DNA of 64,000 nucleotides from Methanomicrobiales archaeon (GTDB lineage: Archaea; Halobacteriota; Methanomicrobia; Methanomicrobiales; JACTUA01). The stretch lies in the NCBI GenBank assembly GCA_015660865.1, contig JACTUA010000005.1, positions 62,001 through 126,000 on the forward strand, written 5' to 3'. Positions 34,772 to 42,035 of the stretch are shown here, in pieces. Each line of letters begins with the position of its first letter. Positions within the stretch are counted from its first letter, which is position 1. The position numbers and the translations under genes are program-made. The notes beneath the pieces were generated by a model. It saw only the letters and a program-made list of their open reading frames with translations, was not told the DNA's origin and searched no databases.

Positions 34772-35042
34772 GGAGGGTACCTACTGCACCATCTGTGGCG
34801 GCATGGTCCCCGATGCGGTGAAGATCAGGAGGATATCGGTAGACGGGAAGGAGGTGGGAATCGACCGGCTCGAGGAGATCCTCGACGGGGTCATACTCCT
34901 GGGACTACCTGAAGAGGCCCGGGTGAAGGTTGAGCTCCTTTCACGGGTACGCGCTTATAACTACGTCTCCTCGGCCAAAGAGGAAGCCTGCGGGGAAGCG
35001 CTCCTCGGGGAGTACCGAACCAGGCTGAAGATGAGGGGGTGA
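34761..35042 (+). CDS. Small CxxC protein of unknown function
   Basis: A 93-residue protein opening GTYCTICGGMVPDAVKIRRISVDGKEVGIDRLEEIL. One CxxC pair and another Cys later (KEEACGEALL) could form half of a zinc site or a redox pair. The middle is predicted helical (LLGLPEEARVKVELLSRVRAYNYV), and the end is basic. I do not recognise a family. It is coupled to the cupin gene before it and the zinc-ribbon gene after it. Confidence 0.7.
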   Translation: MADKEGTYCTICGGMVPDAVKIRRISVDGKEVGIDRLEEILDGVILLGLPEEARVKVELLSRVRAYNYVSSAKEEACGEALLGEYRTRLKMRG

Positions 35043-35047
35043 TGGGA

Positions 35048-35332
35048 ATGCCCGAGACATTCCGGCTCATCGACAGGTGCCCGGGATCGGCGAGTATCCG
35101 GACCCCCACCCTCCAGATGAAGAAGTGCCCGAGGTGCGGCGAGGAGATCGAGATCTTCTCAAACGAGGTCTCGGCCGCCTGCGGGAGATGCGGCCTCATC
35201 ATCTACAACGACCAGGCCTCCTGCATCAGGTGGTGCCGCTACGCCGAGGAGTGCGTGGGCCCGGAGATTGTGAGGAAGTTCCGGGAAGCAGAAAAGAAGG
35301 AAGGAGACGAGATCAGCGAGAGGAGATCCTGA
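35048..35332 (+). CDS. Small zinc-ribbon protein with second Cys cluster
   Basis: About 94 residues. KKCPRCGEEIEIFSNEVSAACGRCGLIIYN is a four-Cys zinc ribbon, and SCIRWCRYAEECVGPEIV is a second conserved Cys segment found in small proteins of this kind in anaerobic bacteria and methanogens. They often sit beside cupin genes, as here. No enzymatic domain is present. ATG 35048 is preferred (GGGGGTGA spacing); GTG 35039 and ATG 35042 are alternatives. Confidence 0.75.
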   Translation: MPETFRLIDRCPGSASIRTPTLQMKKCPRCGEEIEIFSNEVSAACGRCGLIIYNDQASCIRWCRYAEECVGPEIVRKFREAEKKEGDEISERRS

Positions 35333-35475
35333 CCCCGCCACTCTTTGTTCCCGCCCGATGAGTTATATATTCCTCTCCCAAGATGGCCTTCAAACCCCAT
35401 CCAGGCTGATGCCCGGCTGAGGAAAGGCCCTTACCGGATCTATATGAAGAGGTGCGTCCCACCTCATGCTGAACT

Positions 35476-35817
35476 ATGGACCTCTTCCCGAACGTCGCGA
35501 AGTTCCTTGTGGGCGGGTGTGTCATTGTCGGGGTCACGTACCTCGCCCGCTCCGTGGACCCGAAGTATGGGGGGATCCTCGCCGCAGCCCCTGTCATGAC
35601 CACCCTCGCCTTCATCTTCACCCGGGCCGAGACATCCCCGGCGACAACTCAGGCCCTCGTTCTCTCCTCCCTGTACTTTGCCATCCCCTCTCTCATCTTC
35701 CTCCTCGCCCTCTTCCTGCTCCTGGACCGGTTCCCGTTTCTCCCCAGCCTGGGCGGTGCATACGCCATCTGGATCGGGTGCGTCCTCGCCCTCAACCGGA
35801 TCCTGTACCCTGCCTGA
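35476..35817 (+). CDS. Small membrane protein, DUF3147-like
   Basis: A 113-residue protein with four membrane segments: NVAKFLVGGCVIVGVTYLAR, GILAAAPVMTTLAFIFTR, LVLSSLYFAIPSLIFLLALFLLL and GGAYAIWIGCVLALNRIL. The GGILAAAPVMT turn resembles DUF3147 and GlpM-type proteins. A TATA-like TTATATATT lies about 110 bases upstream. Function unknown; standalone. Confidence 0.7.
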   Translation: MDLFPNVAKFLVGGCVIVGVTYLARSVDPKYGGILAAAPVMTTLAFIFTRAETSPATTQALVLSSLYFAIPSLIFLLALFLLLDRFPFLPSLGGAYAIWIGCVLALNRILYPA

Positions 35818-35921
35818 ATGATTGCCGGGCAGGGAAGGAGACTTCGAAAATTTTCGTAATTTATAGAAGATTTATGTAAAACCGGGCCTTATATGAGATA
35901 TTCAAAAAAGGAGATCCGATC

Positions 35922-36956
35922 ATGTCCATGAGAACATTCCCCGCATCCATCCTCGCTGCCGCGTGCATCGCGGCTGTCTTGCTGGCGGGCTGTACGGGAC
36001 CCGGGACCCAACCACCCCTACCCACTCCTGCGCCTACACCTTCGCCGGCACAGGCGCCGGTACCTGCCGAGTATCATTCCTTTGACCAGACGAATAACGG
36101 GGAGACCTACAACGTCTCCCCTGACGCCGAGCTCCAGCTCCGGCTCCCGGAGAACCCGACGACCGGATTCACCTGGAATCTCTCGGTCACACCAGGCATC
36201 TCTATCCTGAACGATACCTACATCCCTGACGACACATCGGGGAAGCTGGTAGGGGCTGGCGGGACCCATGTCTGGAACCTGAAAGCGATCGGGCCGGGTG
36301 ACCAGGGTATCTCAGGCGTCTACCGTCGGCCGTGGGAACCAGCAACCGCAACTGCGACCAGGTTCAGCCTCTCCCTTATCGTCGGGGAGAGCTCATGCGT
36401 CGCGAATGTCTGCACGCTCCCGGCCGTACCATCCACTGTGCCGGCGCGGTTCCATGTGTATACAGAAGCAGACAATGGGAAGACCGTGCAGGAGCCCGTC
36501 GGTGAGACCTTCAGTGTCCGGCTCCAGGAGAACCCGACGACAGGGTATTCATGGAACCTGAGTGTCCCGAATGGGCTCAGGATCTCCAGGGACGAGTACA
36601 TTCCCTCGTCAACCGGCGGGCAGATGGTTGGAACAGGCGGTATCCGCTCCTTCACCCTTGTCACGTTGACCCCGGGCATCCAGACGCTCATAGCTGAATA
36701 CCGGCGGCCCTGGGTCGCATCAGGCACGGTCACATACCAGAACCTCGAGGGCGGGTTCTACGGGATCATCGGGGATGACGGGAAGAAGTACGAGCCCCTG
36801 AACCTGGATGCGAAATACCAGAAGGACGGGCTCCGTGTCGCCTTCGATGCGACCGTCGTCAGGGACGCCGTCAGCACCAGGATGTGGGGAACCCCCGTGA
36901 ACCTGGCGCAGGTCGAGGTGATCCCGGAATTCACGCTGACCGTGATGGTGGAGTGA
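35922..36956 (+). CDS. Secreted lipoprotein with two chagasin (I42) inhibitor domains
   Basis: A 344-residue lipoprotein with signal AACIAAVLLAGC (lipid on Cys) and a Pro/Thr linker. Two chagasin-type cysteine-protease inhibitor domains follow. Each has the NPTTG(F/Y)xW loop (ENPTTGFTWNLS, ENPTTGYSWNLS), the G(A/T)GG loop, and the RPW loop (YRRPWEPA, YRRPWVAS). A C-terminal segment (GGFYGIIGDDGKKYEPLNLDAK...RMWGTPVNL) is separate. These three loops plug papain-like proteases. AAAGGAGAT before the ATG is a good ribosome site. The natural target is unknown. Confidence 0.88.
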   Translation: MSMRTFPASILAAACIAAVLLAGCTGPGTQPPLPTPAPTPSPAQAPVPAEYHSFDQTNNGETYNVSPDAELQLRLPENPTTGFTWNLSVTPGISILNDTYIPDDTSGKLVGAGGTHVWNLKAIGPGDQGISGVYRRPWEPATATATRFSLSLIVGESSCVANVCTLPAVPSTVPARFHVYTEADNGKTVQEPVGETFSVRLQENPTTGYSWNLSVPNGLRISRDEYIPSSTGGQMVGTGGIRSFTLVTLTPGIQTLIAEYRRPWVASGTVTYQNLEGGFYGIIGDDGKKYEPLNLDAKYQKDGLRVAFDATVVRDAVSTRMWGTPVNLAQVEVIPEFTLTVMVE

Positions 36957-37141
36957 AGGGAGAGAAAACCCCTATCTATTTTAAAAATCCTTACCGGAGA
37001 TTCTTCATCTCATCTCAATCTGCCCCCTTCCTTTTCCATTCCCCAACTCAAAGGCAGCCACACTACAGCAGGCCTGATGGGTCAATGGCCGGGGAACCCT
37101 CTCCAGAAAGATTAATGGGACGATGGTGCAATCATGCCACC

Positions 37142-38722
37142 ATGACGGGAAAACCGTTGGTTCCTGCGATTTTTCTTCTTCTCGTATTTTATACAGTCCT
37201 CGCAGCCTGCACGGTCGGACCCGGGGGGGTGCAACCGGCACCCACGCCGGCTCCAGGGCCGGTAATTCCGGCCGGGACGACTGCTGCGCCGTCAGGGTAC
37301 GGGGCAGTGACATCGCCTCCTGGAGGACTGGATCTCACCAACCAGAACTCGCCCCTCGCCGCCACCTTCACCGGGTCTTCCTCGGGAACGCCCCTGAAGA
37401 CACCGGGGCCGAGGATCGGGCTGAAACTCGTGGCAGGCGGGCTCAGCTCACCGATGATGCTGACCGGTGCCCCGGATACCAGCGGCCGCCTCTTTATCGT
37501 GGACCAGGTCGGGGTGGTCAGGATCGTCACGCGTGACGGGAACCTCCTCGCGAAGCCTTTCCTGGATATCCGGGACAGGATGGTCGCACTCGTGCCTGCG
37601 TACGATGAACGCGGCCTGATCAGTATTGCATTCCACCCGAACTTCGAGAAGAACGGGCGCTTCTTTGTCTTTTACAGCGCTCCGCTCAGGTCCAGTGGTC
37701 CGGCGGGCTGGAGCTGCACCAACCGGCTCTCCGAGTTCCGGGTTTCTGCGGCGGATCCCGATGTTGCCGACCCGGCGAGCGAACGGATCCTCCTCGAGGT
37801 CGACAAGCCCTCCCAGAATCACAATGGGGGGCAGATCCGGTTTGGCCCCGATGGCTACCTCTATATCCCGCTGGGCGACGGAGGGGGGGCTGATGATACC
37901 GGCCTCGGGCACACGCCGGGGACAGGGAATGCCCAGGATCTGACCACGATCCTGGGAAAAGTATTGAGGATCGACGTGGACTCCAGGAGCCCCGGGAAGG
38001 AGTACGGAATACCCCCGGACAATCCCTTTCTGAATGACAAAGGCATCCCCGCGGAGATCTATGCAATCGGGTTCAGGAACCCCGCCTATGCTTCCTTCGA
38101 TTTCTCCGAGAGCCACCGGTATATCGTCGCATCCGCAGGGCAGCGCCTCTTCGAGTCGATCTTCATCGTGCTTCCGGGCGGCAACTACGGGTGGAACATC
38201 CGGGAGGGGACGCACTGCTTTGATCCGGCCCACGACGCCGGGCCGAAACCGGGTCCCTGCCCCATCACGGGATCGCGGGGTGAACCGATGATCGGCCCCA
38301 TCTTCGAGGGAGGGCATGATCTCGGGAATACCATCGTCGGCGGGCACATCTACCGGGGAAAGGACAATCCCGGTCTCATCGGGAAGTATATCTTTGGATA
38401 CTGGAGCGACAGCTTCTCCGCAGGAAACGGGTCCCTCCTGCTCGCCACCCCGCCAGAGGGATGGGACATCGGCAGGTACCCGGACTCGGTCTCCACGCTC
38501 ACCCCCTACGACAACAGGATGTGGACCGCATCCGAATTCACCATCGCCAATACGCAAAACGGCAGGATCGATGCCTTTGTCCGGGGGTTCGGTGAGGATA
38601 ACCAGCACGAGATCTACGTCATGATCAACGAGAAGGGAGGACCCGATCCCAGCTCCACAACCGGACAGGTTCTGAAGATGGTTCCGGTATCGACACTCCC
38701 CATGGGGAGAGTGGGCTTTTAA
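37142..38722 (+). CDS. Secreted PQQ-dehydrogenase-like beta-propeller lipoprotein
   Basis: A 526-residue protein with lipoprotein signal LLLVFYTVLAAC and a Pro/Thr linker, then a six-bladed propeller of the soluble glucose/sorbosone dehydrogenase family. LTGAPDTSGRLFIVDQVGVVRIV, ERGLISIAFHPNFEKNGRFFVFYS, NHNGGQIRFGPDGYLYIPLGDGGGADD and GNYGWNIREG are characteristic, including the His that acts as base in PQQ enzymes (NHNGG). Methanogens are not known to make PQQ, so the role could be sugar binding or use of scavenged cofactor. The start ATG 37142 is chosen at the signal peptide; the frame is open further upstream. Confidence 0.87.
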   Translation: MTGKPLVPAIFLLLVFYTVLAACTVGPGGVQPAPTPAPGPVIPAGTTAAPSGYGAVTSPPGGLDLTNQNSPLAATFTGSSSGTPLKTPGPRIGLKLVAGGLSSPMMLTGAPDTSGRLFIVDQVGVVRIVTRDGNLLAKPFLDIRDRMVALVPAYDERGLISIAFHPNFEKNGRFFVFYSAPLRSSGPAGWSCTNRLSEFRVSAADPDVADPASERILLEVDKPSQNHNGGQIRFGPDGYLYIPLGDGGGADDTGLGHTPGTGNAQDLTTILGKVLRIDVDSRSPGKEYGIPPDNPFLNDKGIPAEIYAIGFRNPAYASFDFSESHRYIVASAGQRLFESIFIVLPGGNYGWNIREGTHCFDPAHDAGPKPGPCPITGSRGEPMIGPIFEGGHDLGNTIVGGHIYRGKDNPGLIGKYIFGYWSDSFSAGNGSLLLATPPEGWDIGRYPDSVSTLTPYDNRMWTASEFTIANTQNGRIDAFVRGFGEDNQHEIYVMINEKGGPDPSSTTGQVLKMVPVSTLPMGRVGF

Positions 38723-38842
38723 AGAGACCGTGAGGAATGCCACCTATACTTACATTCTTTCCAGCATTCTGCCAGAGGATTGGGGGCTTAAAAATTGAGA
38801 TGAAGAGATATGTTTATCGTGACCGATTGTGATTCTGTCCTT

Positions 38843-39243
38843 ATGCCCAGAATGCCCCGTTATCTGGTGATACCACTCCTTATAGCACTTTGTACAATCT
38901 TCGCAGGCTGCACATATCCCCCCACTCAGACCGCGGCCCCAGGCCCTTCGCCAGCATCGGGAGCAAAGCCGCGGTCCAGGTCTCCAACTTCAGGCTTGTG
39001 CCGGAGTACGGGGAATATATCCCTGGAGAAGGCCACCTCCATTACTACATGGACCTTCCCGCGAACGCCGTTGCCTCACAGCCAGGATTCTTTGTCCCGA
39101 CCACTGATACGAGTTATACCTGGCCGAATGTCCCTCCGGGCACTCACACCTTCACGGTCGAACTGGCCAGCACTGATCACACCCCCCTGCCCCAGCCCGT
39201 GAGCAGGACAGTCACAGTGAAAGTGGTCAGCAAAGCGCCCTGA
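38843..39243 (+). pseudogene. Frameshifted lipoprotein gene, first of a pair
   Basis: The first 43 codons (lipoprotein signal with AGCTYPPTQTAAPGPSP) are identical in DNA to those of the next gene. After 38971 the frame is broken: the downstream domain (VQVSNFRLVPEYG, GEGHLHYYMDLP, YTWPNVPPGTHTFTVELAS, ending VSKAP at 39243) continues in another phase. Compared with copy two, about 40 bases are missing at the joint. The domain itself is intact in its own frame, so the damage is recent or the result of recombination between copies. A sequencing error could mimic the shift but not the missing segment. Confidence 0.75.
38850..38971 (+). repeat. Perfect 122-base direct repeat, copy 1
   Basis: Identical to 39266-39387 at every position (offset 416 bases). 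It covers the signal peptide, lipobox and linker, and ends exactly where the frame of this copy breaks. Confidence 0.9.
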
Positions 39244-39258
39244 TGTAATGTTGCCATT

Positions 39259-39948
39259 ATGCCTGGAATGCCCCGTTATCTGGTGATACCACTCCTTATA
39301 GCACTTTGTACAATCTTCGCAGGCTGCACATATCCCCCCACTCAGACCGCGGCCCCAGGCCCTTCGCCAGCATCGGGAGCAAAGCCGAGCCCAGCGAATG
39401 GTGCCGTACTTCCGGCAGGCGATATTACGGTCTCGGTTAGCGTGAGCAACTTCAAACTGGTTCCCAAATACGGACAGCCATTTGTAGCCGGGGAGGGGCA
39501 TCTCCACTACTACCTGGGAGTGGGGGGACCTGCCACACCAGGGTCATCCGGGGTGATCGCACCGGTGAACTATATCTCCACCACCGAGACCAGCTATACC
39601 TGGGCGGATGTCCCTCCCGGGATCCACACGTTCTCGGTTGAGCTCGCCTATAACGACCATTCCCCGTTCATCCCGCCAGTGTTCAAGACCGTCACCGTGA
39701 CGGTGCTGCCAACCACGGCAACGACCTTCGGAGCTGCCCCGGATATCCGGAGCTGCACCACAGATACTGATTGCGTCGCCGATCAGTGCTGCCACCCGAC
39801 GGACTGCATCAACCGGGCCTATAAACAGGTGTGCACGGTGCTCTGCACGAACGTCTGCCAGGGCCCCATCGACTGCGGTGCCGGACACTGTGGTTGCGTG
39901 AACGGGCAATGCAGCGCCGTCCCTGGCCCGGCATCCTCGAGTCCATGA
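39259..39948 (+). CDS. Secreted lipoprotein with Cys-rich C-terminal domain
   Basis: A 229-residue lipoprotein with signal YLVIPLLIALCTIFAGC. A beta-rich domain (VSNFKLVPKYG, GEGHLHYYLGVG, TSYTWADVPPGIHTFSVELAYNDHSP) is the same domain as in the broken first copy. The last ~65 residues hold about a dozen cysteines (SCTTDTDCVADQCCHPTDC, CGAGHCGCVNGQC), like small eight-cysteine-cluster domains, probably disulfide-linked outside the cell. The role is unknown. The His pair in GHLHYY may bind metal. Confidence 0.8.
   Translation: MPGMPRYLVIPLLIALCTIFAGCTYPPTQTAAPGPSPASGAKPSPANGAVLPAGDITVSVSVSNFKLVPKYGQPFVAGEGHLHYYLGVGGPATPGSSGVIAPVNYISTTETSYTWADVPPGIHTFSVELAYNDHSPFIPPVFKTVTVTVLPTTATTFGAAPDIRSCTTDTDCVADQCCHPTDCINRAYKQVCTVLCTNVCQGPIDCGAGHCGCVNGQCSAVPGPASSSP
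39266..39387 (+). repeat. Perfect 122-base direct repeat, copy 2
   Basis: Second copy of the repeat at 38850-38971. The flanking bases (TTATGCCTG versus TTATGCCCA before the repeat) differ slightly, so the identical block has sharp edges. Confidence 0.9.
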
Positions 39949-39968
39949 AATGATGATCAGGTGAATGC

Positions 39969-40274
39969 ATGACGTTCACAAAGGTCGGGTCCGCAATAGA
40001 TCTTTTATATGACAGAATGGTGGGGGTCCAGGCCTCCGGGAAGGAGGTCCTGGTGGCGAAGCTGAAGGACCGGTACTATGCCCTCGGCAACGTGTGCACG
40101 CACAACGGCTGCAGGCTCTCGGGTGGTAAGCTCAGGGACGGGAAAATCCGGTGCCCGTGCCATGGATCTGTCTTCGATCCAGCGAACGGTAAGGTCCTTC
40201 AGGGCCCTGCAGAGAAACCGGTACCCGTCTATCATATCAAGGTCGAGAATGGTTCGATCTGGGTTGATCTCTGA
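39969..40274 (+). CDS. Rieske [2Fe-2S] ferredoxin
   Basis: A 101-residue soluble Rieske protein. The cluster ligands are in CTHNGC (Cys43, His45) and CPCHGS (Cys62, His65), with the fold ending PVYHIKVENGSIWVDL. There is no signal or membrane segment, so it resembles electron carriers for oxygenases or nitrite-reductase small subunits rather than bc1. Its partner is not encoded nearby. GGTGA six bases before the ATG supports the start. Confidence 0.92.
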   Translation: MTFTKVGSAIDLLYDRMVGVQASGKEVLVAKLKDRYYALGNVCTHNGCRLSGGKLRDGKIRCPCHGSVFDPANGKVLQGPAEKPVPVYHIKVENGSIWVDL

Positions 40275-40375
40275 AAAGATGGGCAGGAGATCGCTTTCCC
40301 CGCCCATATTATGGGTGATTCCGGGATCCCGAGGGGGGATGAGAGGAACCCGGATTCCCCGGGGATGGTAAAATA

Positions 40376-40516
40376 TTATGCCTGATCCGCCGGGCTCCTC
40401 TTCAGGAATACCGTGACAAGAAGTGCGCAGAGCGAGATCCCGAGGAATATCCAGGAAATGTACCGTTCATAGTAACCTTTTCGGTCCAGTCCAGGGGGAC
40501 TGAACCCGGTCCTCAT
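40376..40516 (-). CDS. Possible small single-helix membrane protein
   Basis: A 46-codon frame read from the gap between the Rieske and aldehyde dehydrogenase genes. After a Gly/Pro-rich start it has GYYERYISWIFLGISLCALL (one membrane helix), then VTVFLKRSPADQA, with charges placed as in short membrane proteins (positive at the C-terminal side). No ribosome site is evident, and the nearest TATA-like element is too close to the ATG, so expression is uncertain. Confidence 0.4.
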   Translation of the reverse strand: MRTGFSPPGLDRKGYYERYISWIFLGISLCALLVTVFLKRSPADQA

Positions 40517-40526
40517 TTCTTAAATA
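40516..40526 (+). promoter_or_regulatory. TATA box for aldehyde dehydrogenase gene
   Basis: TTCTTAAATAC ends 23 bases before ATG 40549 and predicts a leaderless message. Confidence 0.5.
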
Positions 40527-40548
40527 CCCGCCCGCCAACCACTCCTCC

Positions 40549-41979
40549 ATGCTGATGCGTATTGGGGGCGAGGAGGCAGGTTCCAGTTCCGGGGCCTGGA
40601 TCGACGTGATCAACCCCTCCACAGGAGAGGTACTGGACCGGGTTCCTGCCGGCGGGGCTGAAGATGTGGAAGCCGCCGTGGGGGCAGCGGAGGAGGCTTT
40701 CAAGGGATGGTCTGCTCGATCTCCGAGGGAACGCGGGAAGGTCCTCTTCCATGCGGCAGAGGCCGTGCGGGCCGTCCACGGGGATCTCGCCCGGACGCTC
40801 ACCCGTGAGCAGGGAAAGCCCATGAAGGAGGCCGCGGACGAGGTGCGGGGGTTTGCAAACACCCTTGAGTTCTATGCCTCGATCTCCGGCTGCCTCTCAG
40901 GGGACTTCATCCGCCTCGGTCCCTCCGGGGATGGCGTGGTTATCCGCGAGCCCATCGGGGTCTGCGGCGCGATCATCCCCTGGAACATGCCCGTCATCCT
41001 CATGAGCTGGAAGGCCGGTCCTGCCCTCCTCGCAGGGAACACGCTCGTCCTGAAACCCTCCTCCACGACCCCCCTCACGAGCCTCGCCCTTGCCGGGATC
41101 CTTGAGAAGTCGGGCCTCCCGCCTGGGGTGCTGAACGTTGTCACCGGGACCGGTGACTCTGCAGGCATGGCTATCGTGACTCATCCAGGGATCCGGAAAG
41201 TATCCTTCACCGGGAACACCGCGACCGGCATTGCCGTCCGCCAGGCTGCTGCCCCCCTCCTGAAGGAGGTCACCCTTGAACTCGGCGGGTCGGACCCGAT
41301 GATCGTCTGGAAGGATGCCTCCCTCCCGGCGGCCGTGGAAGGGGCTGTCCGCGGGCGGTTCTACAACGCGGGCCAGGTCTGCAATGCGGTGAAGCGGGTC
41401 TATGTCCACGAGGAGATCGCGCCCAGGTTCCTGGAGGAGCTCCTCACCCGGGTCCGGTCCCTCAGGGTCGGGGACGGGCTTGCACCTTCCGTTGATATGG
41501 GGCCCCTCCAGAACCCGGCCCAGCTGGAGCGGATTGCAGGCCAGGTGGACCTCCTCAGGGACCAGGATGAGGGACGGCTGCTGACCGGCGGTTCACGTAT
41601 CACGGGAGCTGCCCATGACCGGGGGTTCTTCTATGCCCCCACCCTGATCACCGATGTGAGTCCGGATTCGGCAGTTCTCAGGGAGGAGGTCTTCGGCCCC
41701 GTGCTTCCGGTTATGATCATTCCTGACCTCGACACCGCCATAAAGGAAGCAAACCGGTCCCGCTATGGCCTCGGGGCCTCGGTCTGGACAGGGGACCTGG
41801 GGGTGGCAAGGGCGGTCTTTGAAAGGGTCCAGGCGGGCGTCATCTGGGTGAACCGGCACCTGACGGTCCCGCCCGAGATTCCCTTCGGGGGCGTCAAGGA
41901 GAGCGGCACCGGGCGCGAGAACGGGGTCCAGGCCATCTCGCAGTGGACTCACCCAAAGAGCCTCTATCTGGGATGGTAG
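40549..41979 (+). CDS. NAD(P)-dependent aldehyde dehydrogenase
   Basis: A 476-residue ALDH-superfamily enzyme. PIGVCGAIIPWNMPVI, the nucleotide site VSFTGNTATG, the active-site Glu in LELGGSDP and the catalytic Cys in NAGQVCNAVKR are all present. FGGVKESGTGRENG near the C-terminus resembles succinate-semialdehyde or lactaldehyde dehydrogenases. The substrate is uncertain; if succinate semialdehyde, the product succinate would enter the pathway of SdhAB and SucCD. A TATA box precedes it, and aspA converges 57 bases downstream. Confidence 0.9.
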   Translation: MLMRIGGEEAGSSSGAWIDVINPSTGEVLDRVPAGGAEDVEAAVGAAEEAFKGWSARSPRERGKVLFHAAEAVRAVHGDLARTLTREQGKPMKEAADEVRGFANTLEFYASISGCLSGDFIRLGPSGDGVVIREPIGVCGAIIPWNMPVILMSWKAGPALLAGNTLVLKPSSTTPLTSLALAGILEKSGLPPGVLNVVTGTGDSAGMAIVTHPGIRKVSFTGNTATGIAVRQAAAPLLKEVTLELGGSDPMIVWKDASLPAAVEGAVRGRFYNAGQVCNAVKRVYVHEEIAPRFLEELLTRVRSLRVGDGLAPSVDMGPLQNPAQLERIAGQVDLLRDQDEGRLLTGGSRITGAAHDRGFFYAPTLITDVSPDSAVLREEVFGPVLPVMIIPDLDTAIKEANRSRYGLGASVWTGDLGVARAVFERVQAGVIWVNRHLTVPPEIPFGGVKESGTGRENGVQAISQWTHPKSLYLGW

Positions 41980-42035
41980 AGGGGCTGGGAGGTAGGAGAG
42001 GGCCGGAATCCCCGTCGCCCCTGTTCATCCGCCGC

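Noticed and set aside
37448-38743. A 431-codon minus-strand frame opposite the PQQ-like gene
   Set aside because: Composition is shadow-like and the plus strand carries the family motifs and signal peptide.
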